Shown: positions 47,286 through 59,132 of the stretch, piece after piece
How positions within the stretch are numbered: the stretch's first letter is position 1
How the letters are laid out: each line of letters starts with the position of its first letter
From: Mesotaenium endlicherianum
Lineage: Eukaryota > Streptophyta > Zygnematophyceae > Zygnematales > Mesotaeniaceae
Assembly: GCA_009602735.1 (NCBI GenBank)
Contig: WELA01007584.1
Location: 264,234 to 328,233 of the forward strand
Length of the DNA: 64,000 nt
Reading direction: 5' to 3'
Made by a program: the position numbers and the translations under genes
The notes under the pieces: generated by a model
Told to the model about the DNA's origin: nothing
Databases searched by the model: none
What the model saw: only the letters and a program-made list of their open reading frames with translations

Positions 47286-49081
47286 ATGATGTTGAAAACG
47301 GTTTTAAAATCTAGGGCATTTGCTCTTTCACCAACTTATACAGGGACTTTTAAGGAGGGAAAAAGGCTAGATCAACCTCTTGTTGGCGGTTCTCAGAGAG
47401 CTAATAAGAATCAAGTCTCTCCCAGGGTGTGCATGTGTGCTCCCACAAGTCATGCTGGTTCCTTCCGCTGTCGCCTTCATAGAAGTAGTCAGTCTTCTTC
47501 ATCAGCACCTCCTGTGCAAGCAACGAGGAAGCCTCTGAGTGCGAAGCAGAGTAGATTTTCTAGAGTAGTTCCTCTGGCTTCGATGGCGGAGCAGGAGATG
47601 GGCATGGACCGTGTGGAGAATAAGGAGACCCCTGATGAGTAAGATACAGCTCCTATGATGCAGTTGCACATAAATTAAAGTAGCAGGCAGTCTGAAGTGT
47701 CCGTGAAGTGTTGGGTATTATGGAGAAACCCTCCACGTCTTATGACCTGCTTCTGCGAAATATGTATCGTGCTACTGGACATGCCTAATGTGATTTTGCG
47801 GTTGTTGTTCTGCAGCTTTTGCCGTTTGGTTGTCTGTCCGGTTCATTATGCGCGCTTTCTCACGGACTCGCATGTTACCTTCCTTGACGTCCATACATAT
47901 GTGGTGTTGCCCTAGTGCAACTGCTGACCCGTTCTCAGTCATTGTCATGTCATTTCAGGGGTGGACCTATGAGGTTCTTAAGGTATGCTGCTGGAGCTGG
48001 TGCCGCTGCTATTGCAGTAGGTGCTGGTGTGCAAGCATGGAAACAAGCAAAGGGTGGAAGCCACGAAGAGAGGGTGGCTGCTTTGGGGTCAGGTATGTTG
48101 ATTGCCTTGGTTAGTGCAGCTTGTCTCGTTTCCATCATATTGTTTTTGTGGAGGACATAGCACAACTTGGGTGGTCGTTTCGTATGTGGCACAGGGCTTG
48201 TTTATGTTGTGTTGCTGTAAGGAGCATGTGCATAATATGGGTCATGAATAAAGTGTATTTTTCACAATGCATTTGCAGGTGCACCTCCAGCAGCAGCTGC
48301 CAAAGGCCTTGGTGAGGATGGTGGACAGGCATACGAAGTTGTGAAGGGGGATACTCTTGGGCGAATTGCTTCCAGGCTTGGAACAACCCCTGAAGTCATC
48401 CGTGAGGTACTTGCTTGCCTTGAGGACCGTGAAATTGACCACAATGCAGTAATTGATCTAGTTATGTTGCTAGTTTGTTTACTGATTACTACTCGTTCTC
48501 ATGAATATTGCATGTAGCAAGTTTTGCTGGTTTCTTTTGCTGCTGGGTCCTCTGATGCAACCTATGATTACAAATTTGATTGGATGTGAAGTGATGCTTA
48601 CTTTGAGGTGATTCACTTGATGTATGCAGGTGAATGGCTTTCAAGGTGATGATGTGTATCCAGGCCAAAAGCTGTGGGTTCCAAAGACACACACTATTCA
48701 AAAGGTAATATTTCAAGTCTGGCTTTCTTTTGGTGATGGATTTTTCGTCTGGCTATTGTCTGCTAGACATTCATTATTTTTTCACTGATTAGTGATGGCT
48801 TGTCTGATGTGCAGGGCGAAACCCTGTCTACCATTGCAAAGCATCACAATACTAGTCTTCAAGATTTGTTGAGAATCAACACCATTGCCAACCCAGATGT
48901 GATATATCCTGGTATGTGCTCTTTTTTTGCAACATGTGATCATTTTGTACCTTTGTTCCTGTGACATGTATATGTTTGTCCTTTTGGTCGTGGCAAAGTG
49001 GTGTGGCTGTCTTTGTCTAACTGTGTCATCGTCTGGTTATATGGCACTTACTTTGCAGGCGACATTCTTCTCCTTCCCTGA
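47286..49081 (+). CDS. LysM-domain protein with plastid-transit-like N-terminus and one hydrophobic segment
   Basis: Six exons read through with GT-AG introns in correct phase: 47286-47638, 47959-48092, 48279-48406, 48630-48704, 48815-48911 and 49059-49081, giving 269 residues. Residues 1-118 are rich in Ser, Arg and Lys with few acidic residues until the end (SRFSRVVPLASM), like a chloroplast transit peptide. A hydrophobic Ala/Gly-rich segment follows (about 121-146, RFLRYAAGAGAAAIAVGAG). LysM 1 is residues 180-224 (VVKGDTLGRIASRLGTT, YPGQKLWVPK). LysM 2 is 226-269 (IQKGETLSTIAKHHNTS, VIYPGDILLLP), which ends the protein. LysM domains bind N-acetylglucosamine-containing glycans such as peptidoglycan or chitin. 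Plastid targeting is inferred. It is convergent with the UVR-motif gene 634 bp downstream. Confidence 0.85.
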
Positions 49082-49715
49082 TGAAAGAGCATTCTGCTCT
49101 AGGTCTTTTACATATGCGGAGCTGTCCGCTGTTCTGGATCTTGAGCAGCTCGTCCACGTTCACTATTATGTCGTGCCATGTTCTGTAGAGGTAGGTAGGT
49201 GTAAGATAACCGTACATATAAGGTAGCTGAGGACATGTACATTTCTCGTTTCGCCCTGTTAATTTCGAAACAGTGGCGAAAAAAAGGTACTGGTAGACTT
49301 GCAGAATCTATGGTGTATGTGAACTGGGTTTTTTTTCTTTTTGCAGAAGGAATTTCTGCAGCCTGTCCTTTAGTCCTACCCAAGTAGTGTAGTGAACTTT
49401 GGCATTGCATGTGGGTCGCAATCTGATTGTACAAGTTTCGAGAAGGTTTTTTATGAGTAGGGAATGGATAAGATGGTATGGCAGGTAGAAACTGTAATTG
49501 GCACTGGAGAACCATTATTGATTCTGCGGCAAAGTCTCCTCCCCCTCTTGATTCATTTGTCATCATTGCAAAAATAAGGTAAGGTGCATTCTTTTGTTGT
49601 CATTTCAAAAAAGAGCACACTAAAACTTGTCGCATAAGGTTTGTACATGTCTTTTGAGATTGTCCGCAGCAATAACTTGCTTCCAATCTGATACTATGTA
49701 ACAAAATATAGTTAC
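49082..49715. other. convergent 3' region between LysM and UVR-motif genes
   Basis: This must contain the 3' UTRs of both genes. Frames at 48927-49226 and 49108-49566 are intron or UTR shadows without domains. Confidence 0.5.
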
Positions 49716-52700
49716 TCAAGCTGTTTCGTGGATGTCAACCTCTCTGAACATGGATGTGGCTTTTTCAACATTAATCTGTTCAACCACCCTTTGAGTGGAA
49801 ATTTTTTCTGTCGTCTTACTTGGCCTATCATGTTGTTTACCAAGGAAGCCGTGCTGCTTTTGCAACGCATCCGCCTCCTCATCTGCAGCTTCAGCCTCCA
49901 AATTCAGGCTCTCAGCCTCCTCAAAGTCCTCTGCCTCAGCGGCCTCCTCCATTTCTTTCCTCGCCACGTCTGCAATCAGTCGCAATCGCTCACACCTCAC
50001 CATGGAGGCTTCCTTGTCCTTGTCTGCCAGCATGCTTTCAAGTTCTCCCAGCTGCTCAATCTTTTCTGCATCCATTTTCTCGCTCTCCTCCATCTCATTT
50101 GTCAGCAACCGTATCTCAGCTGCTGCGGATTCTTTATCATTAGTCAACAGCTTTGCCTCCGCTGCAAGTCGAGCAGCTTCTTTGAAGTTTCTTGAACTAG
50201 CTGCAAGACGTTTCTCTACATCCAACTCCGGCCCACGCTTTTCGGCATGAGCTACCCTCTGTTGTGCTGCCGCCACATCCTGCTGCTTCACGACCCTTGC
50301 TGCAGCTTGTTCCTGGAGGATCACACAAATTAAGCAGGGTAGGATCACACAAATTAAGCAGGGCTGCAGCATGGTTAAAGACAAAATCTCCCCACCTTTC
50401 AATCGGCCAGTTCCTCTACTAACACTTGACTGCATAGAACTGCATAGACTATAAAGCAAGAGTAAATAAGCATCATTCCTGTCGTTATTCCAAAAAATGT
50501 ACTGTATCTACACTAGGTCATAAGGCTCGACTGATGACCTCGAGGGCTGACCGCAAGTCAGCACAAATTCCTCTTGGCCCTCTCACAAAGCAGGCTGGGG
50601 CATGTTGGCTCTCGTTTTCGGAGTTTTTGCATGCCTAAGAAGCATCAAACTTGCCTACAGCACACATTGTCCAACTTCAGCCACAGCACCACCATGCTTG
50701 CAGACCACTAAATGATAATGTTTGCAAGTTACAGCTATTGGAGTCCAGTTCACGAAGGGTGATGAGTTTCTCCATCACGGCATGCTTAACACATCAGCTT
50801 CCTTTTGACAGTCACGCTCAGAGGGATGCTTGCTCCAGCAGGTGTCACTCATTACTAACACAAATATACATGCACACAATCACATACACAGACACACGCG
50901 CGCCGTACATGCGTGAGCTTTGCCGCTCGGCCGGTGCCACTCCAACTCCTACGATGCATACTTGAGCAGGCGTAATGAGTGAGCCCTGGGAACTCGACAC
51001 CGGCCTTAGCAGTTGCTCTTGGCATCTCCACATATCAGACGGAAGAGCAGCCAGGGGACAGGGACGCCAATGGGGGCACAGGGCAGACAGACCTGCAAGT
51101 AAGCCCTGAGCTTTGCCGTCTCGCCCCTCACCAGCTCTGCCTCCTCCTGCACCTCCTTCTCCCGCGCCGCCAGCTGTCCCCTCCTCTCCCGCAGCTCCTC
51201 CGCCGCCCGCGCCTGCGCTCTCCGACCCTCTGCCGCCTCCTCCATGGCAACGGCTTCCCGCTCGGCTGCACTTGCTGTCAGCTCAAGCTGGCGTGCTCCC
51301 TCCTCCGCGCTCTTGAGCGCACCCTGGACCTCCTCCTTCTCATTGAAAATGTCAGCGAGTGCCTGCTCGACTTCAGCCGCTACCCTCGCGACCCTCTCCA
51401 CCTCCGCATCAAGGCCGGCTCGCATCTTGTCAAACTTGGCCGACGCAGCGCTGATCTTCTGATCGACGGCGCCAATCAGCACGTCCTGCTCCTCCATCTC
51501 GGCCTCCTTTGCCCTCACCTGAGCGAGCAAACGGCAAGCGTGCGAGCGAGCGATGAAGAGAGAGAATGACAAGCCCCACATGTGAGAACCATATGGAGCA
51601 GGGGGAGACAAGCGAGCCCTGCGCTTCAAGACCCCAATATAAGCATGTTGCTAGCAGCTCGACTGCAACCCAGGCCTTGTCACGAGGGCACAAGCGTGCC
51701 ATGCGCACTAACTGGGAGGATCCTACAGGCACAACTGAAGAGAGCGAAGGCCAGAGAGAGCCAAAGAACCAGTCGCTGGAGGAGGTCCACTGAGCAGGCC
51801 ACGCCCTCCAACAGGGAGGCACCCCTGGCCAGGTAGACGACTGCCAATCGAGAGTAGCGTACAATACCAGGAGGCGGCTGACTACGGAGCAACCCAGGCG
51901 GCTGCAGGAGGGAGGAGGGTCGAGAGGGACACGGGAGGGAGGGGGGAGGGGGGAGGAGAGATTGTGTCAACCTTGGCCAGCAGGTCGTCGAGCTCGGCCT
52001 GCAGCGCCTGCCGGACCTCCAGAAGGGCCGCCTTCTCAGCGCGCTCGCTCCTGGTGAGCGCGTCCACGCGCGTACGCATCTCCGCCGCCTCCTCGTCGAT
52101 CACGCGCTGCTCCAGCGACACCTTGCGCCTCCTGGCCTCCGCCACCTCCTCCTCGCCCGCCAGCCGCTCCATTTCTGCCGCCGCGGCTGCCTGCGCCTCT
52201 GCCAGGGCCTTCTCTGCTCCGCTAAGCGCCTCCTGGCAAGCCAAGGCAGAGCAATATGCAGAAGACCAGAGGAACGGGGTGAGGAAAGTGCGCCCGCGAC
52301 TCGCTAAGGCAACGCAATGCGCAGAAGAAGAGAGCAACGGGGTGAGAAGGCGCGCCTGAGGCTGCGGCTGGCCCAGGCCTACAGGAGCCAACCCCCTCCC
52401 CCTTCCTTGCTGTGTCAAGGGCATGCTAGAGATGCCCCCTTGCAGGATGACTTCTCCTTCCAGGTTCAATAAGCTTGGACAGGACTAAATGACAATAATG
52501 AAGAGTAACCTACTGAGCAGGGGCAGAGCATGCCAGGCACCACAGAAAGGGCTACCAAACTCAGGGAAAGCATAGACCCACGACCAGAAGGGGAAGGTGA
52601 AGGAAGTAGAAGGGGCTGGGTGGGGCCTTGGAGAAAAAAAAGGAGAGCCCTTGTAGCGAGTTAGGAGCCTACCGTCACGCCGAGACTTTGTGACCAGTGC

Positions 52701-54438
52701 AGTGATATGGCTTAATTCGGGTCGGGACTGTAGGCTGTCCGAATGCAAACAGGCTTGGGGCAGCTGCTACCAGCTCGGCTGAAGGCCGTGCTTGCTGGAG
52801 ATTGAGCCAGAGCCAGAGCGGGAGCCAGAGCGGCTGCTGCTGGCTGGCCTCTCTCTCCCTAGGGCGGGCTAGGCTGAGGGAGGGTACCTCCTGCAGCGAC
52901 TTGAGCCGCTGGGCTCCCTCGAGCTCGAGCGCAACTTCCGCCTCCATGCTCCCTTCCACGTCCAGCATCGCAGCGTCTGCCTGCTCCTCTGCAACCCTCG
53001 CCTCTTCGGCGGCCGCCTTGGCCTCCCTCTCTGCCCCCTCCATCTCCTGGCTCAAAGCGTCGGCCGCTTCAAAGTCCTCTTTCTCGCATGCCTCCATGAG
53101 CTGCTCCTCCAGGTCCTTGAGCCGGGTAGCTGCAGCTATGAAGTTCCTCGCCCCCTGCCGCCTGGCCTGGATGGCCAGCTTCCTGGCAGCCGCAAAGCTG
53201 CTCGCCTGAGCTCGCAGTCTCTGAAGTTTTGATTCTATGCTCTTCTTTATGGCACCCACTCGGTCCTCCAACGAGAGCAGCTCCAGATCAACTTCTACGT
53301 CTTCTTCTCCGTCTTCATCCTCCTCTTTGTTCTCGTCTACCTCTCCTCTACGCCCTTCCCCCTGCTCGCGCTGCCCTTGATCCACATCATTCTGTCCCTG
53401 CTGTGAATCACCGTGGTTACCGAGAGAGTCCCCCCGCTCAGACTCCTGCGCAGCTTCACCGCCCTCCTTCACTGGCAGGGCAGCAGCTGCATCCGTTTCT
53501 ACAGCATCGCCTCTACCACCAGCATCATCCCTCAAACCCTCGCTTTCGTCTCCTTTTCTAACCGTTGGAATAGGTGCCTCATCAATGGCAGGACCCTGGG
53601 ATTCTTCGAGTGGTTTGCTCTCCCTCACTTCGCCAGGCTCCCTGTCATGGGCTGTCTGACTTGGAGCAGTCTCTTCCCCTAAAAGAGACCCCACCGTACC
53701 TTCAACAGGTTTGCCTGGATCTTCTAATGGGCTCATGTCTTGGCCTCTTCTGAGCTTGTTAGATCCGTCCCCTCGGTAATCAGTCTCGACTGATTCCCCA
53801 CCGTCCAAAGACAGGGTATCGCTGCTTGCCTGCCGGCTTAGTGCAGAAACAGCAGCAGAACTGCCTCCTCCAGCATAGAGATTGCCAAGATCAATAGGAG
53901 CTCCAGGAACATGGCCTCCAGATGACGAAGGCCCACCTACTTCACCGTCATCGTGCTTGCCATAACCAACTTTTGTGGTACGCTTCTTCTTTCTTATGGG
54001 CGGCGGTTTTGCAAGGGAAGATACTCCAGTAGTTGATTCGCTGGATAAAAGTTTGTCCTCAACTCCTTTATCGTGGTATGCATGTGGAAGCAACCCGCCA
54101 AGTTTCTCCCCCTCTTTTCCATCTGACTGCATACTCATACTCTCAGCGAGCAGGGGTGCCTGGGCTGTTTCAGTCATGCTAGAGAAGAGACTCTCATCAA
54201 GAGGTCCGCTGGACTTTTCTTGGGAAGTAGAAGCCAAAGGTGAGGCCAGAGAAGAGCTGGACTCTGGCTGGGCTCCTCCTTGACCCAATGCACTATCTGA
54301 CGTCTCTAATTCACTACTTGCAGGTTCCTTTTTATCCCCAGTGTTCTCAAGACCAGGCGCTGACGTGCTTTCAAGCGTGCTGTAGTCAACAAAGTCCATG
54401 CCCTCAAATAGGGAAGCACTGTCATCCTCGCTTGCCAT
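49716..54438 (-). CDS. large acidic coiled-coil protein with repeated UVR-like motifs
   Basis: Four exons on the minus strand, all joined in phase 0 with GT-AG introns: 54438-52888, 52232-51972, 51518-51093 and 50312-49716, giving 944 residues. Residues 1 to about 390 are Ser/Gly/Glu-rich and probably disordered, starting MASEDDSASLFEGMDFVDYS. A very acidic stretch (EDEDGEEDVEVDLELL) leads into coiled coil to the end. UVR-like motifs lie near residues 440-470 (LMEACEKEDFEAADALSQEM), 777-801 (ASSRNFKEAARLAAEAK) and 863-897 (EEAAEAEDFEEAESLNLEAE). In UvrB/UvrC this motif mediates protein-protein contact, and in plants it occurs in various coiled-coil proteins. I do not recognise a specific orthologue. 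Many plus-strand frames here are antisense shadows. Confidence 0.82.
50317..50364. repeat. 24-bp tandem duplication in the last intron of the UVR-motif gene
   Basis: Two near-identical 24-bp units (AGGATCACACAAATTAAGCA...) lie directly upstream of the exon 4 acceptor at 50313-50314. On the minus strand each unit carries a branch-point-like CTTAAT. Confidence 0.85.
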
Positions 54439-55231
54439 TTCGGCACGAATATTGTGACGCCCTCAATGGAAAGAAGACAGTTCGTCCAGCTGGATGTGGT
54501 GAAGAAACCCAATAAAAAAGGTCAAGGAAGCTAATAAGGAGGGCCCAGATAATTATAACGCGTGTGAGTAGATCTTACTCCTACTGACCCAATGGAGGGG
54601 ATTAACAAAGTATTTCTCAACAAGGATGGACGGCCAAATGATTTCTATGTATCAGTGCGTTTATTATCCGCCATGCACCATCACCGCTAACATTTTCATA
54701 CCTTGGAGATATTGTTTGGTGCTAAATCAGCAGGTCATTCGATCACTGAGGTGTATCTCTATCATTGACTCGACCCATTGTGCACATTGTGTTTTTGAAT
54801 CATTTGCATGTTCAGAGGTACTCGAAGGTAACGCGTGCCCCGGAAAGAAAATATTTGGGAGAATAATTGCAAAGGAGCAGGTTACGTCCAAGTCGTTAAG
54901 AAGTTTCAGCCTCGTCGTTTATTGTGTGAATGATTGGCGTAGCGTAGCGGGAGTAGAAGCACGCGACCCTTAAGAAATACCCTGATGCATAGGACAAGCC
55001 TTAATGTCTCACTGGGTGGAACTCAGTAAGATGTGTTGAGTGCTATGTAATAGTGTTCGCCCTACTTTTGCTCCTTGCATCCAACTATACGCGTGTTTCT
55101 CAAGACTCAAATATTTTGCTCTTTCCATGACGATACTAGAGAAAGCTGAGATTGCGTTCTTCACGGGCAAGAAGAACCAATGAAGGCAGAATTGTCACAT
55201 AGTGTGAATACTTCTCACGAGCGGGCTAAGC
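54439..55231. promoter_or_regulatory. divergent intergenic region between the UVR-motif and GNAT genes
   Basis: The start codons are 793 bp apart and point away from each other, so both promoters should lie here. I see no clear TATA box or other named element. Confidence 0.45.
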
Positions 55232-58204
55232 ATGGCAGGTACTACGTGTATGGGGTGGACCTATGGGACATACATGGGAACCCAACTACATGTACCGGTT
55301 CCACAAATGCGTCCAGATTGCCTCCTCTTTGACGTTTGCCCCTCTGTTAAGAAGACAAGATTCTACTTCGGCAAAGTTGAGCATGAAATATGCTTAAAGA
55401 CGACGGACATAGTAAGCCGCGGTCTTTGTCATAACCATCATAATCACAGACTGGAGCACAAGCGTCCCATTTCTAGGCCAAACCCAATATCTCTTTCACA
55501 GCCCTTCACTAAGTCCCGACCTGGCTATGGAGCCCCTACAAGCTCTGGGACAGCTACAGAACCATCTTCTGGAGAGCTTGATGAACAACGCATCCTTGCT
55601 GTAGACGCTTCGGTTGATGCTGGCAGTGTGGCTGGTGAAGAAACTGCTCTTGAAGCAGACGAGACCTCAAACTCTCTTACAGAAAGGCCAGTCTCAGAAC
55701 ATACACACAGCTGGAGAATACGAGATGCAACAGCAGCAGACCTCGGGGCAATAGCAGAGCTCCAAGCCTCTACCTTTTTCGAGGCATCTGCCATTACCGC
55801 CTTCAACGGCTTCTTTTTTCACCTCTTCAAGGTACTGTACTAGACCCCAAGGAATTACCCCAGTAGTGCGCAGTCTCAAGGTGATTCACCCCCAAATGCC
55901 GGATATTCTTTTACTTCCTTGGAAGCATCAGTCCTATGTTATTTTCAAATATTCTCATGCCTGTCTTTCTTGACTTTGTGAAATTTTATCTGCACTAGAG
56001 GTTTGTTGTTGCTGAGTGGTTGTCCTGTGTAAGTGAATGTATCATACCTCGGTAAGTCCAGCGTAATGCGTTACAATCTTATTTGAGGTTGGCAATGGTG
56101 TGTGCAGGCAGAACTGTTGGATAACTTAATCCAGAAGGCTAAATACTCTCCTCCAAAGAGGTAATACTCTCTAGACAGTGAAGTTCCTTCTCTTTGTCCT
56201 TCTCCTGTGCGTGAGGGTGAGTTAGACACTAGCCACAAAGGGGATGATGACTGCTCTATGCTTCGTACTTTGAAGGAGACAGCTATGTGAAGTAACAGTT
56301 CCCAGTCCTAAACCAGCTGTAAATATGCATCTGCAATTCCTCATGGTCCACAGTGCTGTTGCATATGCTTTGTTTTCCTACCGTAGCTATCCTGTTTGTT
56401 GTCTATCTCCAGACTGGCTGGAGGCAAAGTTCTTCTTTGCTTTTCATGTCAAGATGAAGGACAATGATGGCACGCTATAGTCGGCTCTGGGCCTTCATGA
56501 GAGCAAATGAGTTGTGGAAAGACCATGGGTGTCTTAAAGACCTGCTGCAGCCTCTTAAGACTCTCCTTTACTCCTGCATACTTTGAATTATGTTCTTTCA
56601 GAACTGAATCTGCCCAGTCTGCGTATCTCCTGATCATGGTCATGCTAGTGGCCATTTCGGAGGCTCTTGCGATTGCGTAATGCTACAGCAGCCCACCATG
56701 GATCCTCCTGATCATAGCTCTCGAACGTGCACTGCTATCAGTTTCTCATGGGCCCCTCCTGAGCATAACATTCAACTTCCTAGTCAGTCGTGATGCTCCT
56801 TGCACACTGTCAACCACAAGTGGACGTGTATGCGCATCTATGTACTTGCACATATATAAGTTAGCGTGTGTGTGTCGGTATGTATGTGCCTCTATTTGTG
56901 TATGTCGTATAAGTACATGTTTGCCTTTATGATCTGTCAGTATACGTTTGTGAATATCTTTGTCTTTGCTAAAAACAATTTAATGTTCCAGAAAAACATT
57001 TGCAAGCCCCATTGGTGCTCCAGGTACACCATACTCGTGGCTGTTCCTCCCGAGGAGCCTGGTGATGATGAAGAAGGTGGAGGAGGAGAAGCAGCACCAG
57101 AAGGGCGTGAATCCGCAGCAAGAGAAAACGAAGGAGACGTCAAGGGCGGAGACATCTGTGGCGCCGTGGATCTTACAGCCATGGTGGATGCGGATGTGCT
57201 GAGGAATCTGAAGGGGGCTGAGGAGTATCTGTACATAAGCGGAATGGCGGTCGCTGGCCACTTCAGGTGCACCACAGCACCCTCTACACGCACATGTGCC
57301 TGCTGGGTGCCAGCTCTCATCCCACAGAGGACGTTTGTCGCCTGTCATCTGTCGCCTCTTGCTCTGCTGCCACTATTGACAGCTAGTCTCCATCGGGTTT
57401 CCAGCTTTGGCCCCTTGCCAGTTGGCACTTGCAAATGTCTCCATCTGTGAAGCACACACGCGTGGTGGAGGTGCTACTGCTCTCCTGCAGCCCCACAGCA
57501 TGTAAATGTTAGTGGTGTATGTAGGCATGAAGAAGAAGGCAGCATGATGCGTGTGCCGTGCGTCGACTCTCTGCCAAGAAGTTTGAAAGGATTGTTGCGG
57601 ACGAGGCAATTGTGACATAGCCTGGGTAGTCTTCCCGTATGGCAAAGGCTGGGGACTTGGAAGGAAGTGGCGGCAAGGGTCTCATTTGCTTGGACTGCGA
57701 AGGCAGCAAGACATATGTGGTGTTATTTTTTCAGGGCGTGCTTGCCTCCATTTTAGATGTCTCCTGAGTCCTACTCTTCACGATCCTTGCTTGCTTCAGC
57801 ATAAGTCTCCAAGTCTCAATTTGCTTTCAAGGCGGTCTAATATTCTTCAAATAATTTTGCAGCGCCCACTCACATACTCATTTCTATTTCATTTATTTGC
57901 CACAGTAGATGGACATTCTCAGAATCATGTATGTGTCTGCTTTTGCAGGAGAAATAAAGTGGCGTCGTCGTTGCTGAAGGCTGCTGAGGTGCGCGCCCTC
58001 GAGTGGCAATTTCAATATGTGGCTCTTCATGTCTACGAAGACAACATTCCTGCCCGCAGGCTGTACCAGAAGGCCGGGTTCATGGCCATAGACATGTCTG
58101 CCCTCTGGCCCACCACTCTCTTTGGGAGGAGGCGGCGGGTCCTGATGGCCAAACGGACAAACGAGTTCTTGAAGCAGCACGGGTGCTGGCGCGAGGGCGC
58201 CTAA
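55232..58204 (+). CDS. GNAT-family N-acetyltransferase, plant plastid GNAT6/7 type
   Basis: Four exons with GT-AG introns and matching phases: 55232-55831, 56108-56160, 57024-57266 and 57949-58204, giving 383 residues. The first 130 or so residues are a variable leader, probably for plastid import though not a textbook transit peptide. The GNAT fold begins near residue 165 (WRIRDATAADLGAIAELQAS). It continues through RYTILVAVPPEE, DVLRNLKGAEEYLYISGMAV, motif A (GHFRRNKVASSLLKAAE, residues 296-312) for acetyl-CoA binding, and motif B (HVYEDNIPARRLYQKAGF, 326-343). The C-terminus is WPTTLFGRRRRVLMAKR. This layout matches plant plastid GNATs, which acetylate protein N-termini and lysines. An acidic, Gly-rich insert (EEPGDDEEGGGGEAAPEGRE) lies between strands. 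The exact first exon is less certain than the rest. Confidence 0.85.
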
Positions 58205-58804
58205 GCTGACCTTAGAAGGCTGTTCTTCTTTGGCTGTCGTCTTTCTTTCTCACGGAAAGCTCTTTGCACTGTTCAGAATTCCTTTGTTTGGTTTTTGTAG
58301 TCATGGGGCAGTTTGTGTATATTCGGATTGTGGTGCTGTGGTTACAACGTGCATCATGGCACCCAAGTGTCAAGGCTCTTGAGTTTTCTTGATGAAATCA
58401 CCTGTAAGGAAGGGTAATCTGACTGCGAGACACGCAGTGGCTTTGTATTCATTTTCCTGGAGTGTGTGGCCAAGGCTTGTATCAGGGCCTGCATGTCTAT
58501 ATAGGTTCTGTGTGAGGCAGGTAGCTGATACATGGCTTATTGATCTTGTACCTTCGTATAAATTAGGCTGTAGGTTAGCTCATTCTGATTGTGGCAGTTT
58601 GCATTGAGGACACTTCCCACTACAAGGCCTTCCCACTATTAGGCAACCCGTATTCTTTCAAGTTCTGAAAGTGACCGTGTAATAGGCTAATTTAGGCATT
58701 CATCCAAGAGTCTCTCGACTGGAGACAAGAGTCTCTCGACTGGAGACATTACTTGAAGGTGCAATTATTTTCTGCCGCAAGTGGACCCCCTGCGATCAAG
58801 TCTA
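58205..58804. other. 3' flank of the GNAT gene
   Basis: Probable 3' UTR and spacer. It contains a perfect 21-bp tandem duplication at 58705-58746 (CAAGAGTCTCTCGACTGGAG...). No gene is seen. Confidence 0.5.
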
Positions 58805-59054
58805 ACCAGGCACAATTGTGCTCGCCATAAGTAATAGGGGCCCAAATAGCCCCAGGCTCGCATAGCACAGACATTCATAAATTGATCTCTACATACTCAA
58901 ACCTCAAAAAAATCTTTTGTTCACCAAAAAAATTGGACGATATTTCTCTATTCTCACCATCTGAGCTGTTGGGTGGCAAACTTGTGACGCAGAGATCCCT
59001 TTTCAATGCATTTTTTGAGCTTCTCTCGACATTTTTCCAGGAACATTCAAAAGG
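58805..59054 (+). repeat. dispersed 250-bp repeat, copy 1
   Basis: It begins ACCAGGCACAATTGTGCTCG and ends near GGAACATTCAAAAG. It matches 61913-62161 along its whole length in the same orientation, at roughly 75-80% by eye, with shared blocks such as ATAGCCCCAGGCTCG and GAGCTTCTCTC. There are no terminal repeats or coding frame. It is possibly a SINE, a MITE fragment or a segmental copy. Confidence 0.75.
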
Positions 59055-59132
59055 TCAACTCAGTGCATAAATTCCCAGCTCTGCTTTGAAGTCTGCTACT
59101 CTAGCTCTGACCCTAGGGGAGGGGGGGCTGGA

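Noticed and set aside
49795-50250. Plus-strand frames across the UVR-motif gene (also 51979-52359, 52802-53209 and others)
   Set aside because: They are antisense shadows of well-supported minus-strand exons with coiled-coil composition.
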